Below are positions 38,398 to 47,952 of a stretch of DNA of 64,000 bases, piece by piece. The stretch covers positions 1-64,000 of the forward strand of contig CAJWHM010000004.1 in the NCBI GenBank assembly GCA_913041125.1, written 5' to 3'. The first letter of the stretch is position 1. Each line of letters opens with the position of its first letter. Both the position numbers and the translations under genes were made by a program. The notes under the pieces are model-generated. The model was not told where the DNA came from and did not search any database. It saw only the letters and a program-made list of their open reading frames with translations. The stretch comes from an uncultured Bacteroidota bacterium. Lineage in GTDB: Bacteria > Bacteroidota > Bacteroidia > Flavobacteriales > Flavobacteriaceae.

Positions 38398-39546
38398 ATG
38401 GAATTTGTTGAAATTTTTGATACTACTTTAAGAGATGGAGAACAGGTTCCCGGTTGTAAGTTAGATTCTAAGACAAAACTAGAAATTGCCGAAAAACTAG
38501 ATCAACTTGGTGTAGATGTTCTGGAAGCAGGTTTCCCTATTTCAAGTCCAGGGGATTTTAAATCTGTTGAAAATATATCTAAGTTAGTTAAAAATGCACG
38601 TGTTTGTGGTTTGACAAGAGCTGTAAAAAAAGATATCGATGTCGCAGCTGAAGCATTGAAATCAGCACGAAGACCACGAATTCACACAGGGATAGGCACT
38701 TCTGAAAGCCACATACGCTATAAGTTTAACTCAACTCCAGAAAAAATTATAGAAAGAGCAGTAGCTGCTGTAAGTCATGCCAAAAAGTATGTAGATGATG
38801 TTGAATTTTATGCGGAAGATGCAGGAAGAACTGAAAATATATTTCTCGCCCGTATTTGTGAAGAAGTAATCAAAGCAGGTGCAACTGTTCTAAATATACC
38901 AGACACAACTGGATACTGTTTACCAGAGGAATATGGTCAAAAAATAAAATTTTTAAAAGATAATGTAGTTGGTATTCATAAAGCAATTCTATCTTGCCAC
39001 TGCCATAATGACTTGGGTCTTGCAACAGCAAATTCTATTTCTGGTGTTCAAAATGGTGCACGTCAAATTGAATGTACAATAAATGGTATAGGTGAACGTG
39101 CTGGAAACACCTCTTTAGAAGAAGTAGTCATGATATTGCGTCAACACCCGTATTTGAACCTTGATACAAAGATTAATTCACAAAAATTGTATGAAACTAG
39201 CCAACTAGTTTCTTATAGTATGGCGATGCCTGTTCAACCCAATAAAGCAATTGTAGGAGCAAATGCTTTTGCTCATTCTTCTGGGATTCATCAAGACGGT
39301 GTGATCAAAAAAAGAGAGACTTATGAAATTATTGATCCAAAAGACGTTGGAGTAACAGAGTCATCAATTATATTAACTGCTCGATCAGGAAGAGCAGCTC
39401 TAGCATATCGTGCAAAAAAAATTGGATATGAATTGGATAAATTACAATTAGATAAGGTTTATGAGCAATTTTTGATTACCGCTGATAGACAAAAAGAAAT
39501 TAGTGATAAAGATCTTCCAAAAATTATTGAAGATAGTAACCTTTGA
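38398..39546 (+). CDS. leuA: 2-isopropylmalate synthase, short form without regulatory domain
   Basis: A 382-residue enzyme that condenses 2-oxoisovalerate with acetyl-CoA, the first step of leucine synthesis. The catalytic barrel has [19 protein letters not shown], the metal-binding [13 protein letters not shown], and [20 protein letters not shown]; the helical subdomain shows [13 protein letters not shown]. It stops before the LeuA dimer domain that binds leucine, so leucine feedback through that domain is not possible. It is the first gene of leuACD-(cimA-like)-leuB, preceded by a 148-base AT-rich gap with no leader peptide. Confidence 0.94.
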   Translation: MEFVEIFDTTLRDGEQVPGCKLDSKTKLEIAEKLDQLGVDVLEAGFPISSPGDFKSVENISKLVKNARVCGLTRAVKKDIDVAAEALKSARRPRIHTGIGTSESHIRYKFNSTPEKIIERAVAAVSHAKKYVDDVEFYAEDAGRTENIFLARICEEVIKAGATVLNIPDTTGYCLPEEYGQKIKFLKDNVVGIHKAILSCHCHNDLGLATANSISGVQNGARQIECTINGIGERAGNTSLEEVVMILRQHPYLNLDTKINSQKLYETSQLVSYSMAMPVQPNKAIVGANAFAHSSGIHQDGVIKKRETYEIIDPKDVGVTESSIILTARSGRAALAYRAKKIGYELDKLQLDKVYEQFLITADRQKEISDKDLPKIIEDSNL

Positions 39547-39566
39547 ATTTTAAAACTTAATTACAA

Positions 39567-40961
39567 ATGAAAAAAACTCTTTTTGACAAAGTATGGGATT
39601 CACATGTTGTAAAAAGTATTAATGATGGACCTGATGTTCTCTTTATAGATCGTCACATGATTCATGAAGTTACAAGTCCCGTAGCATTTTTAGGTCTTGA
39701 AAAAAGAAAAAATTCTGTTTTATATCCAAATAAAACTTTTGCTACAGCGGATCATAATACACCTACGATTAATCAACACTTACCAGTATCTGATCCATTA
39801 TCAAGAAACCAACTCAATGCATTAGAAGATAATGCAAAAAAACATGGTATTTCATATTGGGGTTTGGGGCATGAAAAAAATGGTATTGTCCATGTTGTTG
39901 GACCAGAATACGGGATAACATTGCCCGGTGCCACAATTGTTTGTGGAGACTCTCATACATCTACCCATGGTGCTTTCGGTGCTATTGCATTTGGAATTGG
40001 AACATCTGAAGTTGAAATGGTTTTAACAAGTCAATGCATAATGCAACCTAAACCAAAAAAAATGCGTATTTCTATAAATGGTGAACTTAACAACGGAGTT
40101 ACTCCAAAGGATATTGCTCTTTTCATTATCTCTAAGCTAAGTACATCGGGTGCAACTGGATTTTTTGTTGAATATGCTGGTGAAGTTTTTAAGGAAATGA
40201 GTATGGAAGGTAGAATGACAGTTTGTAATTTAAGTATTGAAATGGGAGCTCGAGGTGGTATGATTGCTCCTGATGCTAAAACGTTTGACTATATAAAAAC
40301 AAAAGAATTTACCCCAAAAGGAAACAATTGGAATAAAGCAATGGAATACTGGGAAACACTCTACACTGATAAAAATGCAATATTTGATAAAGAATTCATT
40401 TTTGAAGGTTCTGAAATAGAGCCAATGATAACTTTCGGAACAAATCCAGGTATGGGAATTAGTATCACAAAATCAATTCCAAATAAAGAAGATATCAAAG
40501 GAAGTGTTGATACATTCATTAAATCTCTTGACTATATGGGTTTTAACGAAGGAGATGTTATGCTAGGCAAACCAATTGATTATGTATTTATTGGTAGTTG
40601 CACAAACGGAAGAATTGAGGACTTTAGAGCCTTTGCTAAAATAGTAAAAGGTCGAAAACGTGCGAATGAGGTTACTGCTTGGCTTGTCCCAGGATCACAT
40701 AAAGTCATGAAAGCTATTAAGGAAGAAGGTTTACTTGAAATTTTTGAAGAAGCTAATTTTAAACTAAGGGAACCAGGTTGTTCTGCATGTCTTGCTATGA
40801 ACGATGACAAAATTCCTCCAGGGAGGTATGCTGTTAGTACTTCAAATAGAAATTTCGAAGGAAGACAAGGGCCAGGCGCTAGAACTTTATTAGCTAGTCC
40901 AACAGTAGCCGCTGCAGCTGCCGTAACTGGAAAAATAACTGATCCAAGAAATCTAATATAA
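39567..40961 (+). CDS. leuC: 3-isopropylmalate dehydratase large subunit
   Basis: A 464-residue aconitase-family subunit that isomerises isopropylmalate. The [4Fe-4S] ligands are in [14 protein letters not shown] and [12 protein letters not shown]. Other landmarks are [40 protein letters not shown] and the ending [20 protein letters not shown]. It works with LeuD, which follows after five bases. Confidence 0.97.
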   Translation: MKKTLFDKVWDSHVVKSINDGPDVLFIDRHMIHEVTSPVAFLGLEKRKNSVLYPNKTFATADHNTPTINQHLPVSDPLSRNQLNALEDNAKKHGISYWGLGHEKNGIVHVVGPEYGITLPGATIVCGDSHTSTHGAFGAIAFGIGTSEVEMVLTSQCIMQPKPKKMRISINGELNNGVTPKDIALFIISKLSTSGATGFFVEYAGEVFKEMSMEGRMTVCNLSIEMGARGGMIAPDAKTFDYIKTKEFTPKGNNWNKAMEYWETLYTDKNAIFDKEFIFEGSEIEPMITFGTNPGMGISITKSIPNKEDIKGSVDTFIKSLDYMGFNEGDVMLGKPIDYVFIGSCTNGRIEDFRAFAKIVKGRKRANEVTAWLVPGSHKVMKAIKEEGLLEIFEEANFKLREPGCSACLAMNDDKIPPGRYAVSTSNRNFEGRQGPGARTLLASPTVAAAAAVTGKITDPRNLI

Positions 40962-40966
40962 ATATT

Positions 40967-41563
40967 ATGGCTTACGATGCATTTAATATATTAAAAAGTA
41001 CAGCAGTACCTCTTCCTATTGAAAACGTAGATACAGATCAAATAATTCCAGCACGTTTTCTAAAAGCTACTGAAAGAAAAGGATTTGGTAATAATCTATT
41101 TAGAGATTGGAGATTTAATCAAGATAATAGTCCAAAAGAAAATTTTGTTTTAAATAACAATTTATATACTGGAAAAATATTAGTGGGTGGATATAATTTT
41201 GGATCAGGATCCTCAAGAGAACATGCTGCTTGGGCAATTTATGATTATGGATTTCGTTGTGTGATATCAAGTTTTTTTGCTGATATTTTTAAAAATAACT
41301 GTTTGAACATAGGTGTTCTACCAGTTCAGGTATCCGTTAATTTCCTAAATAATATCTTTGAAAAAATTTACGATGATCCTAAAACTGAAATAAAAGTTGA
41401 TCTCCCTAAACAACAAATTTCAATTGGCTCATTAGCAAACTTTGAAGTTTTTGAAATAAATTCTTACAAGAAGGAAAATATGATGAATGGATATGATGAT
41501 ATTGATTTTTTGAAAAATATGAAATCTGAAATTCAAGATTTTGCTTCAAAAACTCCATTTTAG
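40967..41563 (+). CDS. leuD: 3-isopropylmalate dehydratase small subunit
   Basis: A 198-residue swivelling domain that completes the LeuCD active site. The signature [20 protein letters not shown] and the opening [19 protein letters not shown] are intact. It partners the adjacent LeuC. Seventeen bases separate it from the citramalate synthase-like gene. Confidence 0.97.
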   Translation: MAYDAFNILKSTAVPLPIENVDTDQIIPARFLKATERKGFGNNLFRDWRFNQDNSPKENFVLNNNLYTGKILVGGYNFGSGSSREHAAWAIYDYGFRCVISSFFADIFKNNCLNIGVLPVQVSVNFLNNIFEKIYDDPKTEIKVDLPKQQISIGSLANFEVFEINSYKKENMMNGYDDIDFLKNMKSEIQDFASKTPF

Positions 41564-41580
41564 TTCTTTGATTTTAATAT

Positions 41581-43098
41581 ATGGGAAACAAAATTGAAAT
41601 ATTGGATACTACCCTTAGGGATGGAGAGCAAACTTCTGGAGTTTCTTTTTCTAAATCTGAAAAGCTTACTCTTGCAAAATTATTACTTAAAGAGCTTAAC
41701 ATTGATAGAATAGAAATAGCATCAGCTAGAGTATCCAAGGGAGAACTTGAAGCTGTTAAAGAAATTACATCATGGGGAGCGTCAAATGACTATTTAGATA
41801 GAATTGAGGTTTTAACTTTTGTTGACAATGGCGCATCTATAGAATGGATGAAAAAAACAGGTGCAAAAATTCAAAATCTTCTAACAAAAGGTTCATTGAA
41901 TCATTTAGAACATCAACTAAAACAAAAACCTATTGAACATTTTAAAAATATTTCTAAAAATGTACATCAAGCTGAAAAAGAAGGTTTTACTACAAATGTA
42001 TATCTCGAAGATTGGAGTAATGGTATGTCCAACTCAAAAGAATATGTTTTCCAATATCTAGATTTTTTAACACAGCTACCTGTATCAAGGATTTTATTAC
42101 CAGATACTTTAGGTGTTTTAACCCCTGAAAAGACATATCACTTTATTAATGAAATTGTAATTCGTTATCCTAAAATTCATTTTGATTTCCATGGTCATAA
42201 CGATTATGATTTAAGTGTCTCAAATACAATGGAGGCAATCAAAGCTGGCATTAAGGGACTACACTTGACTGTCAACGGAATGGGAGAACGTGCTGGTAAC
42301 GCACCACTCGCAAGTGTTGTCGCAGTTATCAATGATTTTTTACCTGATGTAGAGATAAATATCAAAGAAAATTCCCTTTTCAAAGTCAGTGAGATAGTTG
42401 CAACATTAACAGGATTTAGAATACCGGCAAATAAACCAATTGTAGGGGAAAATGTTTTTACCCAAACAGCTGGTATACACGCTGATGGAGACAACAAAAA
42501 TAATTTATATTATAATGATTTACTCCCAGAGCGCTTTGGTAGGAAAAGGAGATATGCATTAGGAAAAACATCAGGCAAATCAAATATTCAAAAAAACCTA
42601 CAAGAACTAGGGTTAACTTTAAATGAAATTGATCTTAAAAAAGTAACACAAAGAGTAATAGAACTTGGAGATAGAAAAGAGCGAGTAACAGCAGAAGATT
42701 TACCCTTTATAATTTCTGATGTTTTGGGAAATAATGTCCCTGATAAAGTAAAAATAAATTCTTATGTTTTAACACATTCAAAAGGCCTTAAACCAAGCAC
42801 AAGTATTTCTTTGAAAATTTTAAATAAAACGTTTGAAGAAAATGCATCAGGTGATGGACAATACGATGCGTTTTGGAATGCATTAAAAAAAGTCTATACT
42901 AAACAAAAAATTAATTTACCAAAACTAATTGATTACGCAGTTCGCATTCCACCAGGAAGTAATTCAGATGCATTGTGCGAGACAACTATAACATGGAATA
43001 ATGGAAAATCAAAGTTTAAAACAAGAGGTTTGGATTCTGATCAGACTGTTTCAGCAATAAAAGCAACAGAAAAAATGTTAAATATTATTCAATCTTAA
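41581..43098 (+). CDS. LeuA-family synthase with regulatory domain, probable citramalate synthase
   Basis: A 505-residue paralogue of LeuA. It has its own barrel ([60 protein letters not shown]) and, unlike the first gene, a C-terminal LeuA-dimer regulatory domain from about residue 380 (YVLTHSKGLKPSTSISLKIL and later AVRIPPGSNSDALCETTI). Citramalate synthase makes 2-oxobutyrate for isoleucine from pyruvate and acetyl-CoA and uses LeuCD and LeuB for the next steps, so the location suits it. Another LeuA-like activity cannot be excluded. Confidence 0.82.
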   Translation: MGNKIEILDTTLRDGEQTSGVSFSKSEKLTLAKLLLKELNIDRIEIASARVSKGELEAVKEITSWGASNDYLDRIEVLTFVDNGASIEWMKKTGAKIQNLLTKGSLNHLEHQLKQKPIEHFKNISKNVHQAEKEGFTTNVYLEDWSNGMSNSKEYVFQYLDFLTQLPVSRILLPDTLGVLTPEKTYHFINEIVIRYPKIHFDFHGHNDYDLSVSNTMEAIKAGIKGLHLTVNGMGERAGNAPLASVVAVINDFLPDVEINIKENSLFKVSEIVATLTGFRIPANKPIVGENVFTQTAGIHADGDNKNNLYYNDLLPERFGRKRRYALGKTSGKSNIQKNLQELGLTLNEIDLKKVTQRVIELGDRKERVTAEDLPFIISDVLGNNVPDKVKINSYVLTHSKGLKPSTSISLKILNKTFEENASGDGQYDAFWNALKKVYTKQKINLPKLIDYAVRIPPGSNSDALCETTITWNNGKSKFKTRGLDSDQTVSAIKATEKMLNIIQS

Positions 43099-43101
43099 AA
43101 A

Positions 43102-44166
43102 ATGCAATTAAAAATAGCTCTTTTAGCAGGTGATGGAATTGGACCGGAGGTTATCGAACAAGCAGTTAAAGTGTCTAATGCCGTAGCAAAAAAATACAGT
43201 CACAATATTGAATGGATTCCAGCACTTACAGGTGCTTCTGCTATTAATGCAGTTGGACACCCTTATCCAAAAGAAACCCATGAGATTTGTCTTAAATCAG
43301 ATGCTGTACTATTTGGTGCTATCGGAGATCCTAAATTTGACAACGATCCATTAGCAAAAATTAGGCCAGAACAAGGATTACTTGAGATGCGAAAAAAACT
43401 TGGTTTATTTGCCAATGTTCGTCCCACATTTACATTTCCTTCTTTATTAGATAAATCTCCACTTAAAAAAGAAAGAATAGAAGGGACTGACCTTATTTTT
43501 CTGAGAGAACTAACAGGAGGTATTTACTTCGGTGATCGAGGAAGGAAAGATAATGGTAATACGGCTTATGACACATGTACATATACACGTGATGAAATTA
43601 AAAGACTAGCAATAATGGGCTTCGAATTAGCAATGAAAAGATCAAAAAAATTGTGCTGTGTTGACAAAGCAAATGTTTTAGAAAGTTCACGACTCTGGAG
43701 AGAGACTGTTCAAGGAATTGAAAAAAACTATCCTGAAGTAGATGTGTCATATGAATTTGTAGATGCAGTTGCAATGAGATTAGTACAATGGCCAAATTCA
43801 TACGATGTTTTAATAACAGAAAATCTTTTTGGAGATATTCTTACAGACGAAGCATCAGTTATTTCTGGATCAATGGGATTAATGCCATCTGCATCGGTAG
43901 GATCAAAAAATGCACTTTATGAACCTATTCATGGATCATTCCCAGAAGCTGCGGGCCTCGGAATTGCAAATCCATTAGCAACAATTTTATCTGCTGCCAT
44001 GATGTTTGAGATGAGTTTCAACATGAGAAAAGAAGGAAAAGAAATACGAAATGCGGTAAATTATTCTTTAAGGGAGGGTAAAGTGACTCAAGACTTAATT
44101 GAAAAAGGGAATAAAAGTTTATCAACCTCCGAAGTTGGAGACTTTTTAGTTGAATTAATAAAATAG
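43102..44166 (+). CDS. leuB: 3-isopropylmalate dehydrogenase
   Basis: A 354-residue NAD-dependent enzyme that completes the leucine-specific oxidation. Landmarks are ALLAGDGIGPEVIEQAVKVS, LIFLRELTGGIYFGDRGR, VDKANVLESSRLWRETV with the catalytic Lys, and the cofactor loop EPIHGSFPEAAGLGIANPLA. It lies three bases after the synthase paralogue and ends the operon; no clear terminator is visible in the following 72 bases. Confidence 0.97.
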   Translation: MQLKIALLAGDGIGPEVIEQAVKVSNAVAKKYSHNIEWIPALTGASAINAVGHPYPKETHEICLKSDAVLFGAIGDPKFDNDPLAKIRPEQGLLEMRKKLGLFANVRPTFTFPSLLDKSPLKKERIEGTDLIFLRELTGGIYFGDRGRKDNGNTAYDTCTYTRDEIKRLAIMGFELAMKRSKKLCCVDKANVLESSRLWRETVQGIEKNYPEVDVSYEFVDAVAMRLVQWPNSYDVLITENLFGDILTDEASVISGSMGLMPSASVGSKNALYEPIHGSFPEAAGLGIANPLATILSAAMMFEMSFNMRKEGKEIRNAVNYSLREGKVTQDLIEKGNKSLSTSEVGDFLVELIK

Positions 44167-44238
44167 CCGATTTTTCATTTTAAAGCAACCTAAACTTTAA
44201 TGTCTCAAATATAAATTTCAAAATAAAAAACATAAAAA

Positions 44239-44889
44239 ATGAAAATTATAACATTTTTATCGATACTCGTTTTACAAACATGTATATCTAAACCCAAACC
44301 AACTGATAATAGTGAAAAGAATTGGTCACCACAAAAAATTACACAAAACAATTATGAAAAAGCTTACTTTGCGTCTGGATGTTTTTGGTGCGTAGAGGCT
44401 ATTTATGAAAGTGTTAAAGGTGTAATTGAGGTTTATTCAGGATATGCTGGTGGTATTACAAAAAATCCAAATTATTATCAAATTGGAACTGGAAGAACTG
44501 GACACGCAGAGGCAGTAGAAGTAATTTATGATCCAAATTTGGTTACATATGCAACATTGGTTCAGGTTTTTTTTGGGTCACACGATCCAACAACACCAAA
44601 TAGGCAAGGCCCTGATTATGGATCGCAGTATCGTTCTATTGCATTTTACAAAACAAAAGAAGAAAAAAATATTATAGAGAAATACATAAAAATTCTAAAG
44701 GACGGGAATTACTTTCAAAAAGAAATAATAACAGAAATTAAATTTTTAGAAAAATTTTACTACGCTGAGCAATATCATCAAGATTATGAAAAAAATAATC
44801 CTGATAACCCCTATGTAAAAAATGTGAGTATACCAAGACTTAGAAAATTTCAGAAAAAATATCCGGAGCTTTTAAAAGAAAATCATTGA
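44239..44889 (+). CDS. msrA: Peptide methionine-S-sulfoxide reductase, exported
   Basis: A 216-residue repair enzyme that reduces methionine S-sulfoxide. The active site YFASGCFWCVEAIYESVKGV and the following SGYAGGITKNPNYYQIGTGR and AEQYHQDYEKNNP are typical. An N-terminal hydrophobic segment ending FLSILVLQTC suggests export, and the Cys may be a weak lipobox, so it probably protects envelope proteins. Its TGA overlaps the TTG start of the epimerase gene. Confidence 0.94.
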   Translation: MKIITFLSILVLQTCISKPKPTDNSEKNWSPQKITQNNYEKAYFASGCFWCVEAIYESVKGVIEVYSGYAGGITKNPNYYQIGTGRTGHAEAVEVIYDPNLVTYATLVQVFFGSHDPTTPNRQGPDYGSQYRSIAFYKTKEEKNIIEKYIKILKDGNYFQKEIITEIKFLEKFYYAEQYHQDYEKNNPDNPYVKNVSIPRLRKFQKKYPELLKENH

Positions 44890-45785
44890 ATCAATTTTTA
44901 GTTAGTAATAATTTTATTAAAGCGAAATTTCTTTCTTATGGAGCAATTCTTCATGAACTATGGGTAAAAAATTATGAAAACAAGTATGTAAATGTTATTA
45001 AGGGATTAAAAAAAAAGGAAGAATATTTAAATGATATTTGGTCACGAGGAGCAATTATGGGAAGATTTGCTGGAAGGCTAGAAAACCCAATATTAATTGA
45101 AGGTAAAAAATATGAAATTGAAAATAATGATGGGATTTTATTACACAGCGGTTTAAGTGGATGGAATAAAAAAAATTGGAAAGTAATTAACTACAATAAA
45201 CATAAAAGTATTTCTTTTGAATATTTGTGTAAAGATAGGTCAAGTGGATTCCCTGGTAATGTAATTGTAAAAATTAAATACGCATTAATTGAAAATGAAT
45301 TACAGATTTCTTACTTAGCTGAGACAGATAAAAATACCCATATTAATTTAACTAACCACTCTTATTTTAATCTTAATGGTAATAATCCAATTAATTCAAA
45401 TTTTTTAAAAATAAACGCGGATTATTATCTCGAATTAAAAAATAATCTTGTTCCATCAGGAAAAATTTTAAATGTTTCAGATACAAAATTTGATTTTAGA
45501 AATTTTAAAGTAATTGGAACAAATCGGTTTGATGATTATTTCATTTTAAATAAGACAAAAGAAGCAGCAGCAAGCATTTACGATCCAAATAGTAAAATCA
45601 AAATGGAAGTGTACACCAATCAGCCTGGTATAGTTATTTTTACACCCTTAAATTTCGAAGGTATTTGTTTTGAAACACAAAAATTTTCAAATTCTCCAAA
45701 TATTTCTCATTTCCCAAAAACTCTATTAAAAACTGGTGAAGTTTACGAACAAAAAACTAAATTTAGATTTAGTTTGATAGAATAG
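44886..45785 (+). CDS. Aldose 1-epimerase family protein
   Basis: A 299-residue galactose mutarotase-like protein. Recognisable parts are IMGRFAGRLENPILIEGKKY, LLHSGLSGWNKKNWKV (first His), INLTNHSYFNLNG (second His) and the acidic GICFETQKFSNSPN. It probably interconverts anomers of a hexose. The start is a TTG overlapping the msrA stop by four bases. No signal peptide is evident. Its 3' end overlaps the PAP2 gene by 17 bases. Confidence 0.88.
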   Translation: MNQFLVSNNFIKAKFLSYGAILHELWVKNYENKYVNVIKGLKKKEEYLNDIWSRGAIMGRFAGRLENPILIEGKKYEIENNDGILLHSGLSGWNKKNWKVINYNKHKSISFEYLCKDRSSGFPGNVIVKIKYALIENELQISYLAETDKNTHINLTNHSYFNLNGNNPINSNFLKINADYYLELKNNLVPSGKILNVSDTKFDFRNFKVIGTNRFDDYFILNKTKEAAASIYDPNSKIKMEVYTNQPGIVIFTPLNFEGICFETQKFSNSPNISHFPKTLLKTGEVYEQKTKFRFSLIE

Positions 45786-46332
45786 TTTGGATTTTACTCC
45801 ATAGTAATGAAAAACCCAAACCACTTAAAATTCCAAACATAGAACCAAATAATATATCTGATGGGTAGTGAACACCAATATATATTCTACTATATGCAAC
45901 AATTGATGCAATTAAAATTAAACTTTTAAATAAAAGTTTATTGTATTTAAACACGCTACTAAAGAATAAAGCTAATGCAAATGAATTTGAAGCATGGCCA
46001 GAAAAAAAACTATAGCCTCCTCCACAAGTAGGCTTAACTAAACGAACAAACTGTTGAATTTCGATATCATGACATGGTCTTACACGCCCTATTTCAATTT
46101 TAAATAAATTGGTAATTTGATCAGTAAATAATACTAAAAGACAAGTAAAAAAAAATAAATAAACTAAATGCCTCCAGGATTTTAAATAAGCAAAATAAAT
46201 CAAAAGTGATATATAGATAAATATATTAAATAACCTATTTGTAATTATCATCCAAAAAGAATCAAAAAGAGGAGATCCAAGATTATTTAGAAATAATAAT
46301 AATTGTTTATCCCAATCTAAAATTTGATCCAT
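45769..46332 (-). CDS. PAP2 family membrane phosphatase
   Basis: A 187-residue protein with about five membrane spans. The three phosphatase motifs are present: KIEIGRVRPC, the SGH motif in GYSFFSGHASNSF, and SRIYIGVHYPSDILFG. Likely substrates are phosphatidate or undecaprenyl pyrophosphate. It lies at the end of a minus-strand run, abutting the small gene before it (stop to start within one base). Confidence 0.92.
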   Translation of the reverse strand: MDQILDWDKQLLLFLNNLGSPLFDSFWMIITNRLFNIFIYISLLIYFAYLKSWRHLVYLFFFTCLLVLFTDQITNLFKIEIGRVRPCHDIEIQQFVRLVKPTCGGGYSFFSGHASNSFALALFFSSVFKYNKLLFKSLILIASIVAYSRIYIGVHYPSDILFGSMFGILSGLGFSLLWSKIQTILSN

Positions 46333-46563
46333 CTATTTATCAATTGAATTTATTTCAGAATCATAAAAATCAAATGCTGATTTAATTAGTGATTCTGCCT
46401 CAGATTCTAAAACATTTTTATCCTCCTTATCAAATTCTTCCAGCCAATGTAAACTATCGTTTATTACATTAAGAATAAATCTTGGATATTCAGTATGAAT
46501 AACGTAAAAATGATAATTATATGATGAGTTGTCAGCAAGTAAAAATTTTGGTAGCTCTTCCAT
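46333..46563 (-). CDS. Small acidic protein of unknown function (76 aa)
   Basis: A 76-residue acidic cytoplasmic protein. The first half is rich in aromatics (LADNSSYNYHFYVIHTEYPR) and the second is an acidic helix (LEEFDKEDKNVLESEAESLI). There is no signal or span. It fits tightly between the MATE and PAP2 genes, which argues that it is real. I recognise no family and can assign no function. Confidence 0.7.
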   Translation of the reverse strand: MEELPKFLLADNSSYNYHFYVIHTEYPRFILNVINDSLHWLEEFDKEDKNVLESEAESLIKSAFDFYDSEINSIDK

Positions 46564-46565
46564 TT

Positions 46566-47939
46566 TTATAAATTTGAAATTAGTTTTTTTGTTAAATAAT
46601 TAAATCTTAAATAAAGAAGTATTGCTGAAGCTGTAAGTCCAGAAAGTAAACCTATCCAAATTCCAGTTGCGCCTAAAGTAGTTTTTAATCCTAAAAAATA
46701 AGAAATTGGTATACCAAAAATACCATATGCAAAAAAAGTAATTATTGCTGGAATATTTACATCCTGAAGCCCTCTAAGTGCACCTAAAACAACTGCTTGT
46801 AATCCATCAGAAATTTGAAAAAAAGCTGAAATCATTAATAATGAGGATGCTATTTTTATAACTTCAGATACATCTGAAAATTGAAGTGGATTACTACTGT
46901 CTAAGTAAATTTGAGGAAGAAATTCATTACCGATTAAGAAAAATAAACAGAAAAATATGTCAAAAATAAATATCAAAAGAAAAATTGAGTAAGCAATTCT
47001 TTGTAAAGCTAAATAATCCTTTTTCCCTTTTTGATTCCCAATTCTAATCATAGCAGTAACACCTAACCCCATAGCAAACATGAAGGTCATTGTTGAAAGA
47101 TTTAATGATATTTGATTTGCAGCCTGTGCATTTTTTCCCAAAAAACCAGAAAGCCATATCGCTACTGTAAAAAAAAGTACTTCAAAAAACATCTGACATG
47201 CTGAAGGAAGTCCCAGTTTTACAATTTTATTTATAATTTCAAGGCTTAGTTTTTTAAATTTTGTATTACTTATATAAATTTTAAAATATTTACTGTAAAA
47301 GACATAATAAGCTATGAAAACTAACATACAAAAACGAGAAATTAAAGTTCCAATTGCAGCACCTTCAACACCCATTTTAGGAAAAATCCATAACCCAAAA
47401 ATTAAAAAATAATTTAAAAATACATTTATAACATTTCCAATTAAAGTAGCATACATTGCAGGTCTTGTAAAAGATAATCCTTCTGTAAATTGTTTGAACC
47501 CTTGGAAGATAATAAGAGGAATGAGTGATATACCAACCCACTTTAAATAAGGATAAGCATAAATTACAACTTCCGTGGGTTGTCCCATTTTATATAATAA
47601 GGGCTTACAAAGGAGGACAACTATAGTTAAAAAAAATCCAATAATAAAACATAAGACTATTCCATTAAAAAATATATTTCGCCCTTGATTTATATCTTTT
47701 TTACCGTCAGATTCTGCAACTAACGGAGTAATCGCAGTTGAAAAACCAATACCAATAGACATAGCAACAAAGAAAAAACTATTGCCTAAAGATACTGCTG
47801 CTAATTCAGCAGTACCAAGTTGTCCGACCATTATATTATCGATAAATTGAACTAATGTGTGACCTAAGAGCCCCACAATTACTGGATATGAAAGATTAAG
47901 ATTATATCCAAATTCTCGAGTAAATTTATTTAATATCAA
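46566..47939 (-). CDS. MATE family multidrug efflux transporter
   Basis: A 457-residue protein with twelve predicted spans in two related halves. It shows the MATE opening NLSYPVIVGLLGHTLVQFID with NIMVGQLGTAELAAVSLGNS, and the second-half segment GLPSACQMFFEVLFFTVAIW. It exports cationic drugs or metabolites using a Na+ or H+ gradient. It is in the run response regulator - M28 - MATE - small gene - PAP2. Confidence 0.94.
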   Translation of the reverse strand: MILNKFTREFGYNLNLSYPVIVGLLGHTLVQFIDNIMVGQLGTAELAAVSLGNSFFFVAMSIGIGFSTAITPLVAESDGKKDINQGRNIFFNGIVLCFIIGFFLTIVVLLCKPLLYKMGQPTEVVIYAYPYLKWVGISLIPLIIFQGFKQFTEGLSFTRPAMYATLIGNVINVFLNYFLIFGLWIFPKMGVEGAAIGTLISRFCMLVFIAYYVFYSKYFKIYISNTKFKKLSLEIINKIVKLGLPSACQMFFEVLFFTVAIWLSGFLGKNAQAANQISLNLSTMTFMFAMGLGVTAMIRIGNQKGKKDYLALQRIAYSIFLLIFIFDIFFCLFFLIGNEFLPQIYLDSSNPLQFSDVSEVIKIASSLLMISAFFQISDGLQAVVLGALRGLQDVNIPAIITFFAYGIFGIPISYFLGLKTTLGATGIWIGLLSGLTASAILLYLRFNYLTKKLISNL

Positions 47940-47952
47940 TTTCTAAATTATT

